Shown piece after piece: positions 54,535 to 63,350 of a stretch of 64,000 nt of DNA. The stretch lies in the NCBI RefSeq assembly GCF_009649845.1, contig NZ_WJIE01000014.1, positions 1 through 64,000 on the forward strand, written 5' to 3'. The notes beneath the pieces are model-generated. The model was not told the DNA's origin, did not search any database, and saw only the letters and a list, made by a program, of their open reading frames with translations. Origin of the DNA: Polyangium spumosum. GTDB lineage: Bacteria; Myxococcota_A; Polyangia; Polyangiales; Polyangiaceae. Position 1 is the stretch's first letter; each line of letters begins with the position of its first letter. The position numbers were made by a program, and so were the translations under genes.

Positions 54535-55179
54535 TCATTTCTTGGTTTCGTGCAGCCTCCAGAGGTACCAGCAAGCGATCGAGCGATAAGGCCTCCAGGG
54601 CCGCGCGAGCTTGACCATACGCTCGGGCGTCGGATCTTTCCGGAGGCCGTGGAGCCTCTTCATCCCCTTCTGGATGCCGAGATCCGCGACCGGGAGGACG
54701 TCGGGGCGGCCGAGGCGGAAGATCAAGAACATCTCCGCGGTCCAGCGCCCGATCCCTTTGACGCGGCGGAGGCGCTCGATCACGACCTCGTCGTCGAGCG
54801 CGGGCAGCTCGTCGAGGACGAGCGAGCCATCGAGGAGCTTGTCGCAGAGGTCCCGGATGAACTTCACCTTGGACCCGGACAAACCGCAGGCGCGGAGGGC
54901 TTGCTCCTCGACGCGGAGCAGCTCGGCCGGCGGGAGGAGTTTTCCCCCGCCGAGGGCGAGGACGCGGCCGAAGATGGTATCGGAGGCCTTCACGGAGAGC
55001 TGCTGGCTGACGATCGACTCGACGATGGCCTCGAAGTACCCGGGCGTGTGAAAGGGCCCGCTCGTCTGGGCGGCGGAGCCGAGGCGGCAAGGGCCGACGG
55101 TCTGGATGAGCTCGGCGAGGCGGGGATCGGCGGCGGAGAGGAAGCGGAGGGCCTCGGCGTGAGGGTCGGGAGAGGTCAT
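54535..55179 (-). CDS. alkA: DNA-3-methyladenine glycosylase II
   Basis: The 214-residue HhH-GPD enzyme has the hairpin RVKGIGRWTAEMF (139-151) and the catalytic Asp166 in VLPVADLGIQKG. It lacks the N-terminal domain of E. coli AlkA (282 aa), as short bacterial and archaeal members do. It removes alkylated bases from DNA to start base-excision repair. It is convergent with the c-di-GMP gene, 6 nt apart. Confidence 0.92.
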   Translation of the reverse strand: MTSPDPHAEALRFLSAADPRLAELIQTVGPCRLGSAAQTSGPFHTPGYFEAIVESIVSQQLSVKASDTIFGRVLALGGGKLLPPAELLRVEEQALRACGLSGSKVKFIRDLCDKLLDGSLVLDELPALDDEVVIERLRRVKGIGRWTAEMFLIFRLGRPDVLPVADLGIQKGMKRLHGLRKDPTPERMVKLARPWRPYRSIACWYLWRLHETKK

Positions 55180-55202
55180 GGAGCGGCGAGTTTAAATGGG
55201 GC

Positions 55203-56573
55203 TCACTTCCCCCGCCTCCGAAAACTCGCCCCCAGATCCCACCCCTCCCCGCCCCGCGCCAGCACGAGCTCCGGTATGAGCCCGCCCGCCACCCGGAGCT
55301 CCCCGAGCACGCCCACCCGCAGGCCCTGCGTCAGCGCCCGCGCCGGCGCGTTCGGCGCGAGCTTCGGCGGCTTGCTCGCGAGCTCCCTCGCCCGCGCCGG
55401 ATCATCCGCCGTCGCCAGCGACAGCCATCCGCCGAGCGGCCCCGGCAGCGCCGCGCGCACGACGTCGATCGATAACGTCGCCTGTCCCTTCGACCGCCTT
55501 CGGCCGAGCTCCGCCCGCGCGATCGTCGAGACCGTCACCTCGTGCCCCGGCCTCGACAGGATCGGCGCCACCGTCCGCGCCACCTCGACGAGGTGCGCCG
55601 ACGCCTCGTCCACCAATAACTCCGCCGGCGGCCCTCCCCAGCCCGGATCCCCGCTCGCCGGCGGCAAGGGCCCGAGCCCGAGGTGCGACAAACGCTCCGG
55701 AGGCACCGCGTCCACGAGCCGCTGCGCGACCGACGGCAAAGCAAAATGGCCCGCCTGCGGGCCGATCTGCAAGACGATCCACGCGACGCGCCCGAGGTCG
55801 AACCGCACGGCCCCTCTTCGTTCGCCGTGCAATCCGAGCCCGAGCCAGCCCACGTCGTCCCGCTCCGCCTCGAAGCGCCGCAGCGACGTCGCCAGGTCGT
55901 CCGCGCGCGTCACCTCGATCCCATCCAGGAACGCCGCGCCCCTCGCCGCGAATGGGTTTCTGGAGAGCACGATCCCACGGTCGCCACACTCCGCGCGGAA
56001 GGCTCCCGTCCCGTCCGGCGCGCGCGGGTCGAACCTCCGCGGCACCACCGAGACGAGCGGGGACGAGAGCGCGCGGGCGAGCTTGTGCGGGTCTGTCGTG
56101 CCAAACACGATCGCCAGCGGGTCCTTCGGGTAGGGCGCGGGCCTCGGGACCTCCGCGAGCAGCGCCGCCGCGCCCCGGCCGCGGGCGCGCTCGATCGAGA
56201 AGATCACGTCCGCCGCGCCGAGCGGCGCCTTGCGCGCCGTGCGCAGCCCCTCGCGCAGCCGCACCACCGTCCCGAGCGCCTCTCTCGTGGGCAACGATTG
56301 CGCGAGCGCCGGGGCCGGGTGGCCCGCCGCGTCGAGGGTATAAAGCGGGTCGGCGATCGCCGCGCCGAAGAGGGCCGCCGCCGGGTCGCGCAGGTCGTGC
56401 GGGTCGATCGAGCGCGTGGGCCACGGCAAGTGCAGCGAGAATCGACCTCCCTGCGGCGTCCGGCCGAGCGCGCGCGCGCCCGAGGCCGCGAGGGCGAGCG
56501 CGCTGCCCAGGGAGGCGCCGAGGAACGTGCGCCTGGACAAACGGTTGTCCGAGACGAACATTTCGTCGCTCAT
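55203..56573 (-). CDS. Tat-exported peptide-type solute-binding protein
   Basis: The 456-residue protein has a twin-Arg signal (LSRRTFLGASLGSALALAASG). The mature part resembles family 5 solute-binding proteins (SBP_bac_5): IDPHDLRDPAAALFGAAIADPLYTLD, LRTARKAPLGAADVIFSIERA and DGTGAFRAECGDRGIVLSRNP. No permease or ATPase gene is next to it. It is translated from an ATGA overlap (56570-56573) with the integrin-like gene, as the last gene of an operon headed by an RND transporter. Confidence 0.85.
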   Translation of the reverse strand: MSDEMFVSDNRLSRRTFLGASLGSALALAASGARALGRTPQGGRFSLHLPWPTRSIDPHDLRDPAAALFGAAIADPLYTLDAAGHPAPALAQSLPTREALGTVVRLREGLRTARKAPLGAADVIFSIERARGRGAAALLAEVPRPAPYPKDPLAIVFGTTDPHKLARALSSPLVSVVPRRFDPRAPDGTGAFRAECGDRGIVLSRNPFAARGAAFLDGIEVTRADDLATSLRRFEAERDDVGWLGLGLHGERRGAVRFDLGRVAWIVLQIGPQAGHFALPSVAQRLVDAVPPERLSHLGLGPLPPASGDPGWGGPPAELLVDEASAHLVEVARTVAPILSRPGHEVTVSTIARAELGRRRSKGQATLSIDVVRAALPGPLGGWLSLATADDPARARELASKPPKLAPNAPARALTQGLRVGVLGELRVAGGLIPELVLARGGEGWDLGASFRRRGK

Positions 56574-58015
56574 CGGACCACCCATATCTCGTCCGCGGTC
56601 GCCACCACGAACGGCGCCCGCCCCGGCCCGTCGGGAGGGCAAACCGCGAGCGCGTGGACGCCCGCCGCGGCCGGGAGGCGCAGGACCTCGCGGAGCCGCC
56701 CCTTCGCGCCCGGCGCCGCGCGCGCCCACGTGCGCACGACGACCGCGTCCTCGAGCGCATTCGCCACGTCGAGCCCGCTCAGGATCTCCGGATCCCCATC
56801 CTGATCGAGGTCGCCCACCGCGAGCTGCGCGCCCGCGCCGGCGAGCGCCTCGACGTGCCCCGCGTCGTCGCGCACGAAGGCCGCGCCCCGCTCCTTGCGG
56901 CCCGCGAGCACGGTGAACGGCGTCCCCCGCGGCGTCACGAGCGAGGCCGCGGCGAGGACGTCGAAGCTGCCGGCCATCGACGGTCCGAGCGCGGTTTCGC
57001 CGGGCAAACACGGCACGAGCGGGCCCGCGAGAGCGCCGGCGCCGATCCGCGCGCAGCCGCTCGCCTCGCCGGCCGAGACGGGCAGACCCGAGAGAGGCGC
57101 GACGACCACGAGCTCGGCGTCGAGGCGCATGGCCTTCGCTCGATCCGTCACGCCGACGTCGGCGAAAAACGCGACCCCGCCCGCCGCGTCGGGGCGCGAG
57201 ACGAGCCCCGCGAGGCCGATCGGCTCGCGGAGCGGCGACGGGTGCAAGGGCGAGAGATCCGACCAGGAGCGCGAGCGCAAGGGGAACACCTTGCCCTCGC
57301 GCAGCCGGAGCGTGGTCACGCGGCGCCGGCTCGCGCTCAGGATCTCGAGCGCGCCGTCGCCGTCGAGGTCGCCACACGCGAGGGCCACGACGTCGGACTC
57401 GAAGTTCTGGCCCCGCTTGACCGAGGCCTTCGCGAGGGGCACGGGCTCGAGGAAGCTGCGGATCTCGGCGTCGAGCGGGGCCGCGGCGAAGGCGTGCGCG
57501 AAGGGGCCGGGCTCGGGGTCGCGAATACGAGCCCATACGGTGCGCGGGACGGGGAACACGTCGGCGGTGACGCGCAGCTTGCCGTGCTGGATCTCCACGG
57601 CGAGGTGCACGAACGAGCGCTCGCCGCGCGCCGCGATACGCGCATCCACGAGCGAGAGCGGCGTCGGGTGCGCGGAGCTGCCCGCGCCGAGGCGGCCCGC
57701 GAGCAGCGAGGCGATCCGCGTGGAGAGCTCGGCCCCGCGAGGCGCAGGCGCATCGGAGACGAGGGGCGCGGCGACGACGAGCACACGCGCGGGCGCGAGC
57801 CCGAGATCCGCGGCGAGCGACTCGACCACGCGGACGACCGCGGCGCGCGGCCGAGGCGCGGCGGGTGATGGCTGGGGGTTCGTCGGAGCGGGGTTTGTCC
57901 CGGATGGGTTCGTCCGGGCCGGGGGAGGCGACGCCGGAGGCTTCTTCGGCTGGACCTCGGCGTTTCGCGGGACGAACCCGACGAGGGCCACCGCCACGAC
58001 AAACGCCGCGCGCAT
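56570..58015 (-). CDS. Secreted integrin-like (FG-GAP/VCBS) repeat protein
   Basis: The 481-residue product has a short signal peptide (MRAAFVVAVALVGFVPRNAEV) and a Pro-rich linker. Repeats with calcium-loop signatures follow: ACGDLDGDGALEILSASRRR and AVGDLDQDGDPEILSGLD. These are typical of FG-GAP/VCBS propeller blades. The early mature part (~50-160) may be a separate domain. Starts and stops overlap with both neighbours (TGATG at 58013-58017; ATGA at 56570-56573), so it is made in step with them. Function unknown. Confidence 0.8.
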   Translation of the reverse strand: MRAAFVVAVALVGFVPRNAEVQPKKPPASPPPARTNPSGTNPAPTNPQPSPAAPRPRAAVVRVVESLAADLGLAPARVLVVAAPLVSDAPAPRGAELSTRIASLLAGRLGAGSSAHPTPLSLVDARIAARGERSFVHLAVEIQHGKLRVTADVFPVPRTVWARIRDPEPGPFAHAFAAAPLDAEIRSFLEPVPLAKASVKRGQNFESDVVALACGDLDGDGALEILSASRRRVTTLRLREGKVFPLRSRSWSDLSPLHPSPLREPIGLAGLVSRPDAAGGVAFFADVGVTDRAKAMRLDAELVVVAPLSGLPVSAGEASGCARIGAGALAGPLVPCLPGETALGPSMAGSFDVLAAASLVTPRGTPFTVLAGRKERGAAFVRDDAGHVEALAGAGAQLAVGDLDQDGDPEILSGLDVANALEDAVVVRTWARAAPGAKGRLREVLRLPAAAGVHALAVCPPDGPGRAPFVVATADEIWVVR

Positions 58016-58785
58016 CAGCGCGACCGTTCGGTCGAGGGCGCGGCGTCTTCCTCCTCGGGCAGGCCCGCGAGCCTGCGCGCGGTCGGCCGGATCCCCTCGG
58101 CGAGCGCGGCGTGCCCCGCGAGCGCGTACAGGCCACACGCCGCCTCGGTGACGCCCTGGTACGTCGAGAGCCACCGGGCCATCGCGAGGGTCTTCGTGCT
58201 CTGCGAGAGGATGGCCTCGCGTTTCTCGCGGTCGACGTCCGCGAGCGCGCGCTTGAGCTCGACGATGGCGAAGCCGAGGTCCTCGGAGACGGCGAGCGGC
58301 GCGATGGCGAGGCTCTTGATCTTCGGCGGCTCGACGAGCGGGCGCTCGCGCAGGAGGCGCTCGCTCGTGCCCGCCACGCGGAGGAGCACCTCGGGGTCGT
58401 CGGGGATCTGCGAGGGGATGCCGTACGCCGCGGCCACGGGCACGCCGTAGGTGCTCGCGAGGGTGGTCCGGAGCGAGAGGAGCAGGGCCTTCAATCCCTC
58501 GACGCGCTCCTCGGCGAGCGCGCGCGGGGCGTCGTCGTCCGCGAGCTCGCGCGTGTGGGCGAGGTCGGCCGCGAACATCGACTCGGTCGTGCGCGCGAGC
58601 AGATCACGCAGGGCGTGGAGGAGGTCGGCGGCGGTGAGGCTCTTCGGCGCGCCCTCCGGGAAGAGCACGGCCTCGAGGTCCTTGGCGATCTCGGGGACGT
58701 GCTCGTTCAAGGACGTGAGCACGGTGCGGCTGATGGCGACGCGATCCGCGATGAGCTTGGAGGGTTGCGACATGAGCAACGACAT
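58015..58785 (-). CDS. All-helical hypothetical protein in RND operon
   Basis: The 256-residue protein appears wholly alpha-helical and soluble, with no signal peptide, Cys motif or membrane span. Segments include LTAADLLHALRDLLARTTESMF and GFAIVELKRALADVDREKRE. It starts 32 nt after the RND gene (ATG 58785, or 58773). I do not recognise a family; an adaptor on the cytosolic face of the exporter is one guess. Confidence 0.65.
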   Translation of the reverse strand: MSLLMSQPSKLIADRVAISRTVLTSLNEHVPEIAKDLEAVLFPEGAPKSLTAADLLHALRDLLARTTESMFAADLAHTRELADDDAPRALAEERVEGLKALLLSLRTTLASTYGVPVAAAYGIPSQIPDDPEVLLRVAGTSERLLRERPLVEPPKIKSLAIAPLAVSEDLGFAIVELKRALADVDREKREAILSQSTKTLAMARWLSTYQGVTEAACGLYALAGHAALAEGIRPTARRLAGLPEEEDAAPSTERSR

Positions 58786-58817
58786 GGATACCGCCGCGCC
58801 GTCGATCTGAGAAGGCC

Positions 58818-61214
58818 TCACGCTCTCCACAGCCGGAGCCCCGCGGGCACGACGACGAGCGCCACCACGAGTCCGGCCACGCTGCCGAGCGCGCCCACGA
58901 GCCCGAGATCCCGCAGGCCGTCGAAGCGGCAGAGCGCGAGCGCCGCGAAGCCCGTGGCGGTCGTGAGCGCGGTGGCCGCGACGGGAGGCCCTTCGAAGCG
59001 CAAGGTCTCGCGAATGACGTCGCCCTCCGCCTCCCGCGCCCGATGAAGCAAGAACATCCCCTCGTCGACGGTGATGCCGAGCAGCACGGGCAAGACGAGC
59101 GCGTCGTAGGCGTGCAGCGGGATGCCGAAGAGGCGCACGAGCAAGAGCACCGCCGCGATCTCGCAGAGCACGACGACAGCCGCGATCACCACGTCGCGCG
59201 CGCGCCGGAGCGACATCGCGAGCGCGGCCACCACGAGCAAGGCGGCGACGCCCGCGATCTTCGGCAGGTCGCTCGCGAGGCTCTCGCGGAGCGCCACCTC
59301 GAGCCGCGCGTACCCCGTCAGCTTCGCCTCCGGATCGACCCGCCGGAGCGCCTCCTCGACCCGCGCGGCCGCGCCGGGGACGCCTCGCGGACGCACGTAC
59401 AGCGCCACGAGGTGCTCCCCCTCGTCCATGCCGAGGTAACGCGAGAGCAGGATCGACGCCGGGCCTCTTCGGAGGTCCTCGATCTGCAGGACGTCCCGCG
59501 GAGGCGCGCGCATCGCGTCGAGCACGGCCGAGAAACGCGCCGGGGCAAACCCCGTCTCCACGAGCGCCTTCTCGAGCTCGCTCGCCTTCGCCGGCAAGTC
59601 GAGCGCGTCCCGCGCCGCGAAGCGCGCCTCTTGCGTCTCCCCGGCCGGCGCGAGCGCCGTGAGCGCGTCGACCGCCTCGACGTCGTCCTTCATCGCCGAG
59701 AGCGCCTCCGCGAGCCGGTCGCTCCGCGCGCGCGCGCGCTCGAGGTCCCGATCGGCGACGAGCACGACCCATTGCCCGCTCTTGCCCCCGAACGCGTCGA
59801 ACACCGCCTGCTGCACCTTCAGCGGTTCGAGCTCCTTCGGCCGCACGGCGACGATCGACTCCGACAAACTCGGCGCCGCGCCCGCGAGCACGGCCACCAC
59901 GGGCACGAGCGCGACGAAGGCGAGGACGGCCGCGCGCCGCCGCGTGCCGGAGAGCCAGGCGAACGCGTCGGTCCAGCGCACGGGCGGCGCCTCGGGCGGC
60001 GGTCTTCGTTCGAGCAGCGCGCCGATCTCGGGCGTCACGAGCACGATCGCGGCCGCCGTCAAGACCTCGCCCGCGGCGCAGAGCAGCCCGAGCTGCTGCA
60101 TGGCCTCGATGCTGGAGAGCGAGAGCGCGCCGAACGCCGCCGCCGCCGTGCCGGCCGCGAAGAGCACGCTCTTCGCCGTCTTCGCCCGCGCCGCGCGCGC
60201 CGCCTCGCGCGGGCCGAGCCCCGCCCGCCGCGCTTCGAGCAGCGCCGCATAGACGTGCACGCCCGTGTCGACCCCGACGCCCACGACGACCGACATGAAC
60301 GCGACCGCGATCGCCGACAAACCTCGCGGGAGCGCCGCCGCCACGGCCGCGGTCCACACCGTGCCGAGCAGGAGCGGCGGCATCACGGCGACGAGCGCGC
60401 GCACGCGCCGGAAGATCAAGGCGAAGACGAGCGACGCGAGCACCGTGGCGAGGGCGCCGGAGATCGAGAGGTCCCGCGTGAGCATCTCCTCGGTCGCCGC
60501 CGCGATCGCGTGCCCGCCCGTGAGGCCGAGCCGCATCTCGGGGTGGGCCGCGTGATGCGGCGCGAGCACCGCCGCCGTGTCCTCGACGAAGCGCCGCGCG
60601 TCCTCGCCGCGCAAGGCTTGTCCGCGCGGCGCGACGAGCACGAGGTGCGCCCTTCCGTCGTCGGTGGCGAACGCCCCGTCCGGCTGCGTGCGCACGCCGG
60701 CGCTGATGTCGGCGCCCTCGTGGACGAGCTGCCCGAGCCGGAGCGGATCCGTCGCGAGGACCTCGGCCACGGCGCCGCTCCCCGGCGCGAGGAGCATGGC
60801 CCGGCTCTCGGCGAGCCGCGCGCGTATGCCCTCGGGCGTGAGCGCGCCGCGGAGGCGCTCCATGGCGCGGGGATCGGCGTGACGGAAGGCGAGCATCGGA
60901 TCGAGCGCGCGCGAGGCGTCGATCCGGTCGGCGGCGCGGGCCACGCTCGGGCGCTCGGCGAGCGCGGAGGCGATCTCGGACGCGACCTTCGCGTTCGTCT
61001 CGGGCTCCGGGCCTTCGACGAGCACCACGGCGAGGTCGCCGCCGCCGAAGCCTCGCACGTACCGGCGCAGCGCCGCGGCCTCGCCCTGGTCCGGCAGGAG
61101 CGACGCGACGTTCGGGTCGAGCCGGAGCCGGAACGCGACCACGAAGAGCGCGAGCACGGTCATCCCGACGAGCGCGAGCGTGACGAAGCGCCTCGTCGAC
61201 GCGGGAGCAGCCAT
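58818..61214 (-). CDS. RND/MMPL family exporter
   Basis: The 798-residue protein has the two-fold MMPL/HpnN-like layout: helix 1 (TLALVGMTVLALFVVAFRL), a ~200-residue outer domain, five helices with FMSVVVGVGVDTGVHVYAALLEARRAG, then a second outer domain and five more helices with LPVLLGITVDEGMFLLHRARE. The Asp residues in the paired GVDTG/VDEG helices fit proton coupling. Such proteins move lipids or hopanoids to the outer membrane. The start at 61214 (MAAPASTRRF) is preferred to an ATG at 61298, which adds a Pro/Gly-rich stretch. It heads the four-gene operon to 55203. Confidence 0.92.
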   Translation of the reverse strand: MAAPASTRRFVTLALVGMTVLALFVVAFRLRLDPNVASLLPDQGEAAALRRYVRGFGGGDLAVVLVEGPEPETNAKVASEIASALAERPSVARAADRIDASRALDPMLAFRHADPRAMERLRGALTPEGIRARLAESRAMLLAPGSGAVAEVLATDPLRLGQLVHEGADISAGVRTQPDGAFATDDGRAHLVLVAPRGQALRGEDARRFVEDTAAVLAPHHAAHPEMRLGLTGGHAIAAATEEMLTRDLSISGALATVLASLVFALIFRRVRALVAVMPPLLLGTVWTAAVAAALPRGLSAIAVAFMSVVVGVGVDTGVHVYAALLEARRAGLGPREAARAARAKTAKSVLFAAGTAAAAFGALSLSSIEAMQQLGLLCAAGEVLTAAAIVLVTPEIGALLERRPPPEAPPVRWTDAFAWLSGTRRRAAVLAFVALVPVVAVLAGAAPSLSESIVAVRPKELEPLKVQQAVFDAFGGKSGQWVVLVADRDLERARARSDRLAEALSAMKDDVEAVDALTALAPAGETQEARFAARDALDLPAKASELEKALVETGFAPARFSAVLDAMRAPPRDVLQIEDLRRGPASILLSRYLGMDEGEHLVALYVRPRGVPGAAARVEEALRRVDPEAKLTGYARLEVALRESLASDLPKIAGVAALLVVAALAMSLRRARDVVIAAVVVLCEIAAVLLLVRLFGIPLHAYDALVLPVLLGITVDEGMFLLHRAREAEGDVIRETLRFEGPPVAATALTTATGFAALALCRFDGLRDLGLVGALGSVAGLVVALVVVPAGLRLWRA

Positions 61215-61312
61215 CGGCGCTTGGATACGCCGAGCGCCCCCGCCCGGCAAGCCGGACATACGGCCGGGCGAGAACGATCCGCTCCGTGAAGAATTCAAAA
61301 GAATCGGGAACG

Positions 61313-63349
61313 ATGCGGCGTTCTCGATGTCGAGGCCCCATCACCATGCGGACCTCCCTCGCCTCGTACGCGCGCGCCGCCGCCGCCCTCGCCTCGATCC
61401 TGCTCTCCGCGAACGCCGCCGACGCGGACACGGTGCGTGGGACGCGGTCGGAAAAACTCGTGGAGAAGACCCACGTGATCGACCTCCGCATCGGCCATGG
61501 TCATGCCGACATGGTCGTGCGACGCACGGTGCACAATGGCGGCGCGCGGCACGATCAGGCGACGTTTTACATCGACCTGCCCGAGGGGGCCGTGGCCGTC
61601 GGGCTGCGCACGCTGGGGACGCTCGACGGCAAGCCGCACTGGTTCGACGGCGAATTGCTGGAGGCCGAGAAGGCCGCCGCGCGATACCGGGAGCTCACGG
61701 GCGTCGGCGGGTATTACCCGAAGGACCCGGCCCTGCTCTCGTGGCGGAGCCAGGACCTGCTCGCGCTCCAGGTCTTCCCCTGCCCGCCCGGCGAGCCCAA
61801 GACGATCGAATACACCTTGCGGCTGCCCACGCATTACCACGAAGGCCGCCACCACCTCGACCTCTCGGCCATGGGCACGGCGGAGCTGCCCGCCCAGGTC
61901 ACCGTGACGCCCATGGAAAAAGGCGAGGCGCTCTTCGTCGGCGACAAGCGCGTCATGGCGCCGGCGTTCGTCACGCTGAAGGATTCGATCGACCTCTCGG
62001 TCGCGCCCGCGAGCGAAAAACCCCTCGAAGGCGCGCTCGCGTCGGTGGCGTTCGGCAAGCAGAAGAACGTGGTCCATTACCACATCGACGCGGCGCCCGC
62101 GCTCTCCCGCGTGCCCCGCGGCGCGCACGTGGTCGTCCTGATCGACGCCTCCCGATCGCTCGAACAGGAGCAGGTCGAGGCGGAGGTCGCCATGACGCGG
62201 GCCTACCTCTCCCATTTCCCGGACGCGCGCGCGGCCGTGCTCACGTTCGACCGCGTGGCGCGTGCGCCGAAGGGCGGGTTTGTCACGGTGCGCGAGGCGC
62301 TCGCCGGGCTCGATGGCTCGCAGATCGTCCTGAAAAACGGTAGCCACATCGACGAGGCGCTCGCCCGCGCCGACGCGCTGCTCGCGGCCCTGCCGAAGGG
62401 CACGCCGAAGCGGATCCTGGCGTTGACGGACACGCGCACGCGGCAGGAGCTCACGCCATCGCTGCTGCGGGGTCGGCTCTCGAAGAGCGGCGCGCTCCTG
62501 CACGTGGGCGTGGTGGGCTCCTCTTCGAGGACGACGCTCCAGCGGGACGACGCGCACGCCTGGGCGACCTTGACGCGCCCTTCGGGTGGGCTCGTCTGGC
62601 AGGCCTCGATCGATACGACGGACACGGGCGAGGCGCCCAAGACGACCTACGAGGAGCTCGCGCGCCCTCGGCAGATCGACCATTTCCAGGTGCACGCGCA
62701 GGGCATCGCCCCGGAGGACATCGCGTTTCCCGAGGTGCTCGCGGAGGGCGAGTCGTTCGAGGATCTGCGTTTGTCCGAGAAGCAGGTGCCGTTCGTCGAG
62801 GTGACGGGCGAGCTCTGGGCGACGCCCGTGCGCCGGGTGCTCGTCGCCGACGAGGCCGAAAATCGAAGGTGGGCGGGGCTCGTGTTCGGCTCGGATCTCC
62901 TCTATTCGATCGAAGAGGCGGACATGATGCCGCTCGCGATGATGGGGCGCGCCGTCTCGCCGGTGACGAGTTACCTCGCGATCGAGCCGGGCGTGCGCCC
63001 TTCGACCGAGGGGCTCGAGGAGTTCGGTGCGAGCGGCCAGGGCTTCGGGTCCGCGTTTGGCGGGATGGGGGGCGGGCACGCCGCGAAGCCGCTCCTCCTC
63101 GCGACGTTCGATAAACACGGGTTCTTGAAGGGCGAGCTCACGCGTGGGCTCGCGGCGTGCGGCGGAGAAGGGAAAAAGGCGACCGTCTGGCTCGAATCGA
63201 CGCTCCAGGAGGTGGTCCTGGTGCGGGCGGAGATCGAGGAGGAGAAGGCGGGGTCGAAGCTCGTCACGTGCCTGGAGGAGGCGGCGTGGGAGATCGAGCT
63301 GCCGGGGGCGTTTTCGTCGAGCTGGCAGGGGTTTTCGATCAAGCTTTGA
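61313..63349 (+). CDS. Secreted VIT/VWA-type protein
   Basis: The 678-residue product has a signal peptide (ASYARAAAALASILLSANAADA). A VIT domain (~45-190) includes ADMVVRRTVHNGGARHDQATFYIDLPEGAVAVGL and a YRELTGVGGYYPKDPALLSW loop. A von Willebrand A-like domain (~275-430) follows with VVVLIDASRSLEQEQ, a MIDAS-like DxSxS whose last position is Ser. The C-terminal part is unassigned and has few Cys. VIT-VWA proteins bind other proteins outside the cell. Starts at 61286 (GTG), 61313 and 61346 are all possible. Confidence 0.82.
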   Translation: MRRSRCRGPITMRTSLASYARAAAALASILLSANAADADTVRGTRSEKLVEKTHVIDLRIGHGHADMVVRRTVHNGGARHDQATFYIDLPEGAVAVGLRTLGTLDGKPHWFDGELLEAEKAAARYRELTGVGGYYPKDPALLSWRSQDLLALQVFPCPPGEPKTIEYTLRLPTHYHEGRHHLDLSAMGTAELPAQVTVTPMEKGEALFVGDKRVMAPAFVTLKDSIDLSVAPASEKPLEGALASVAFGKQKNVVHYHIDAAPALSRVPRGAHVVVLIDASRSLEQEQVEAEVAMTRAYLSHFPDARAAVLTFDRVARAPKGGFVTVREALAGLDGSQIVLKNGSHIDEALARADALLAALPKGTPKRILALTDTRTRQELTPSLLRGRLSKSGALLHVGVVGSSSRTTLQRDDAHAWATLTRPSGGLVWQASIDTTDTGEAPKTTYEELARPRQIDHFQVHAQGIAPEDIAFPEVLAEGESFEDLRLSEKQVPFVEVTGELWATPVRRVLVADEAENRRWAGLVFGSDLLYSIEEADMMPLAMMGRAVSPVTSYLAIEPGVRPSTEGLEEFGASGQGFGSAFGGMGGGHAAKPLLLATFDKHGFLKGELTRGLAACGGEGKKATVWLESTLQEVVLVRAEIEEEKAGSKLVTCLEEAAWEIELPGAFSSSWQGFSIKL

Positions 63350-63350
63350 G

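Noticed and set aside
59043-61289. A 748-codon open frame antisense to the RND exporter gene
   Set aside because: It is dominated by Arg, His, Glu and Ala repeats, typical of an antisense shadow. The minus strand codes for a clear two-fold RND protein with matching membrane segments.
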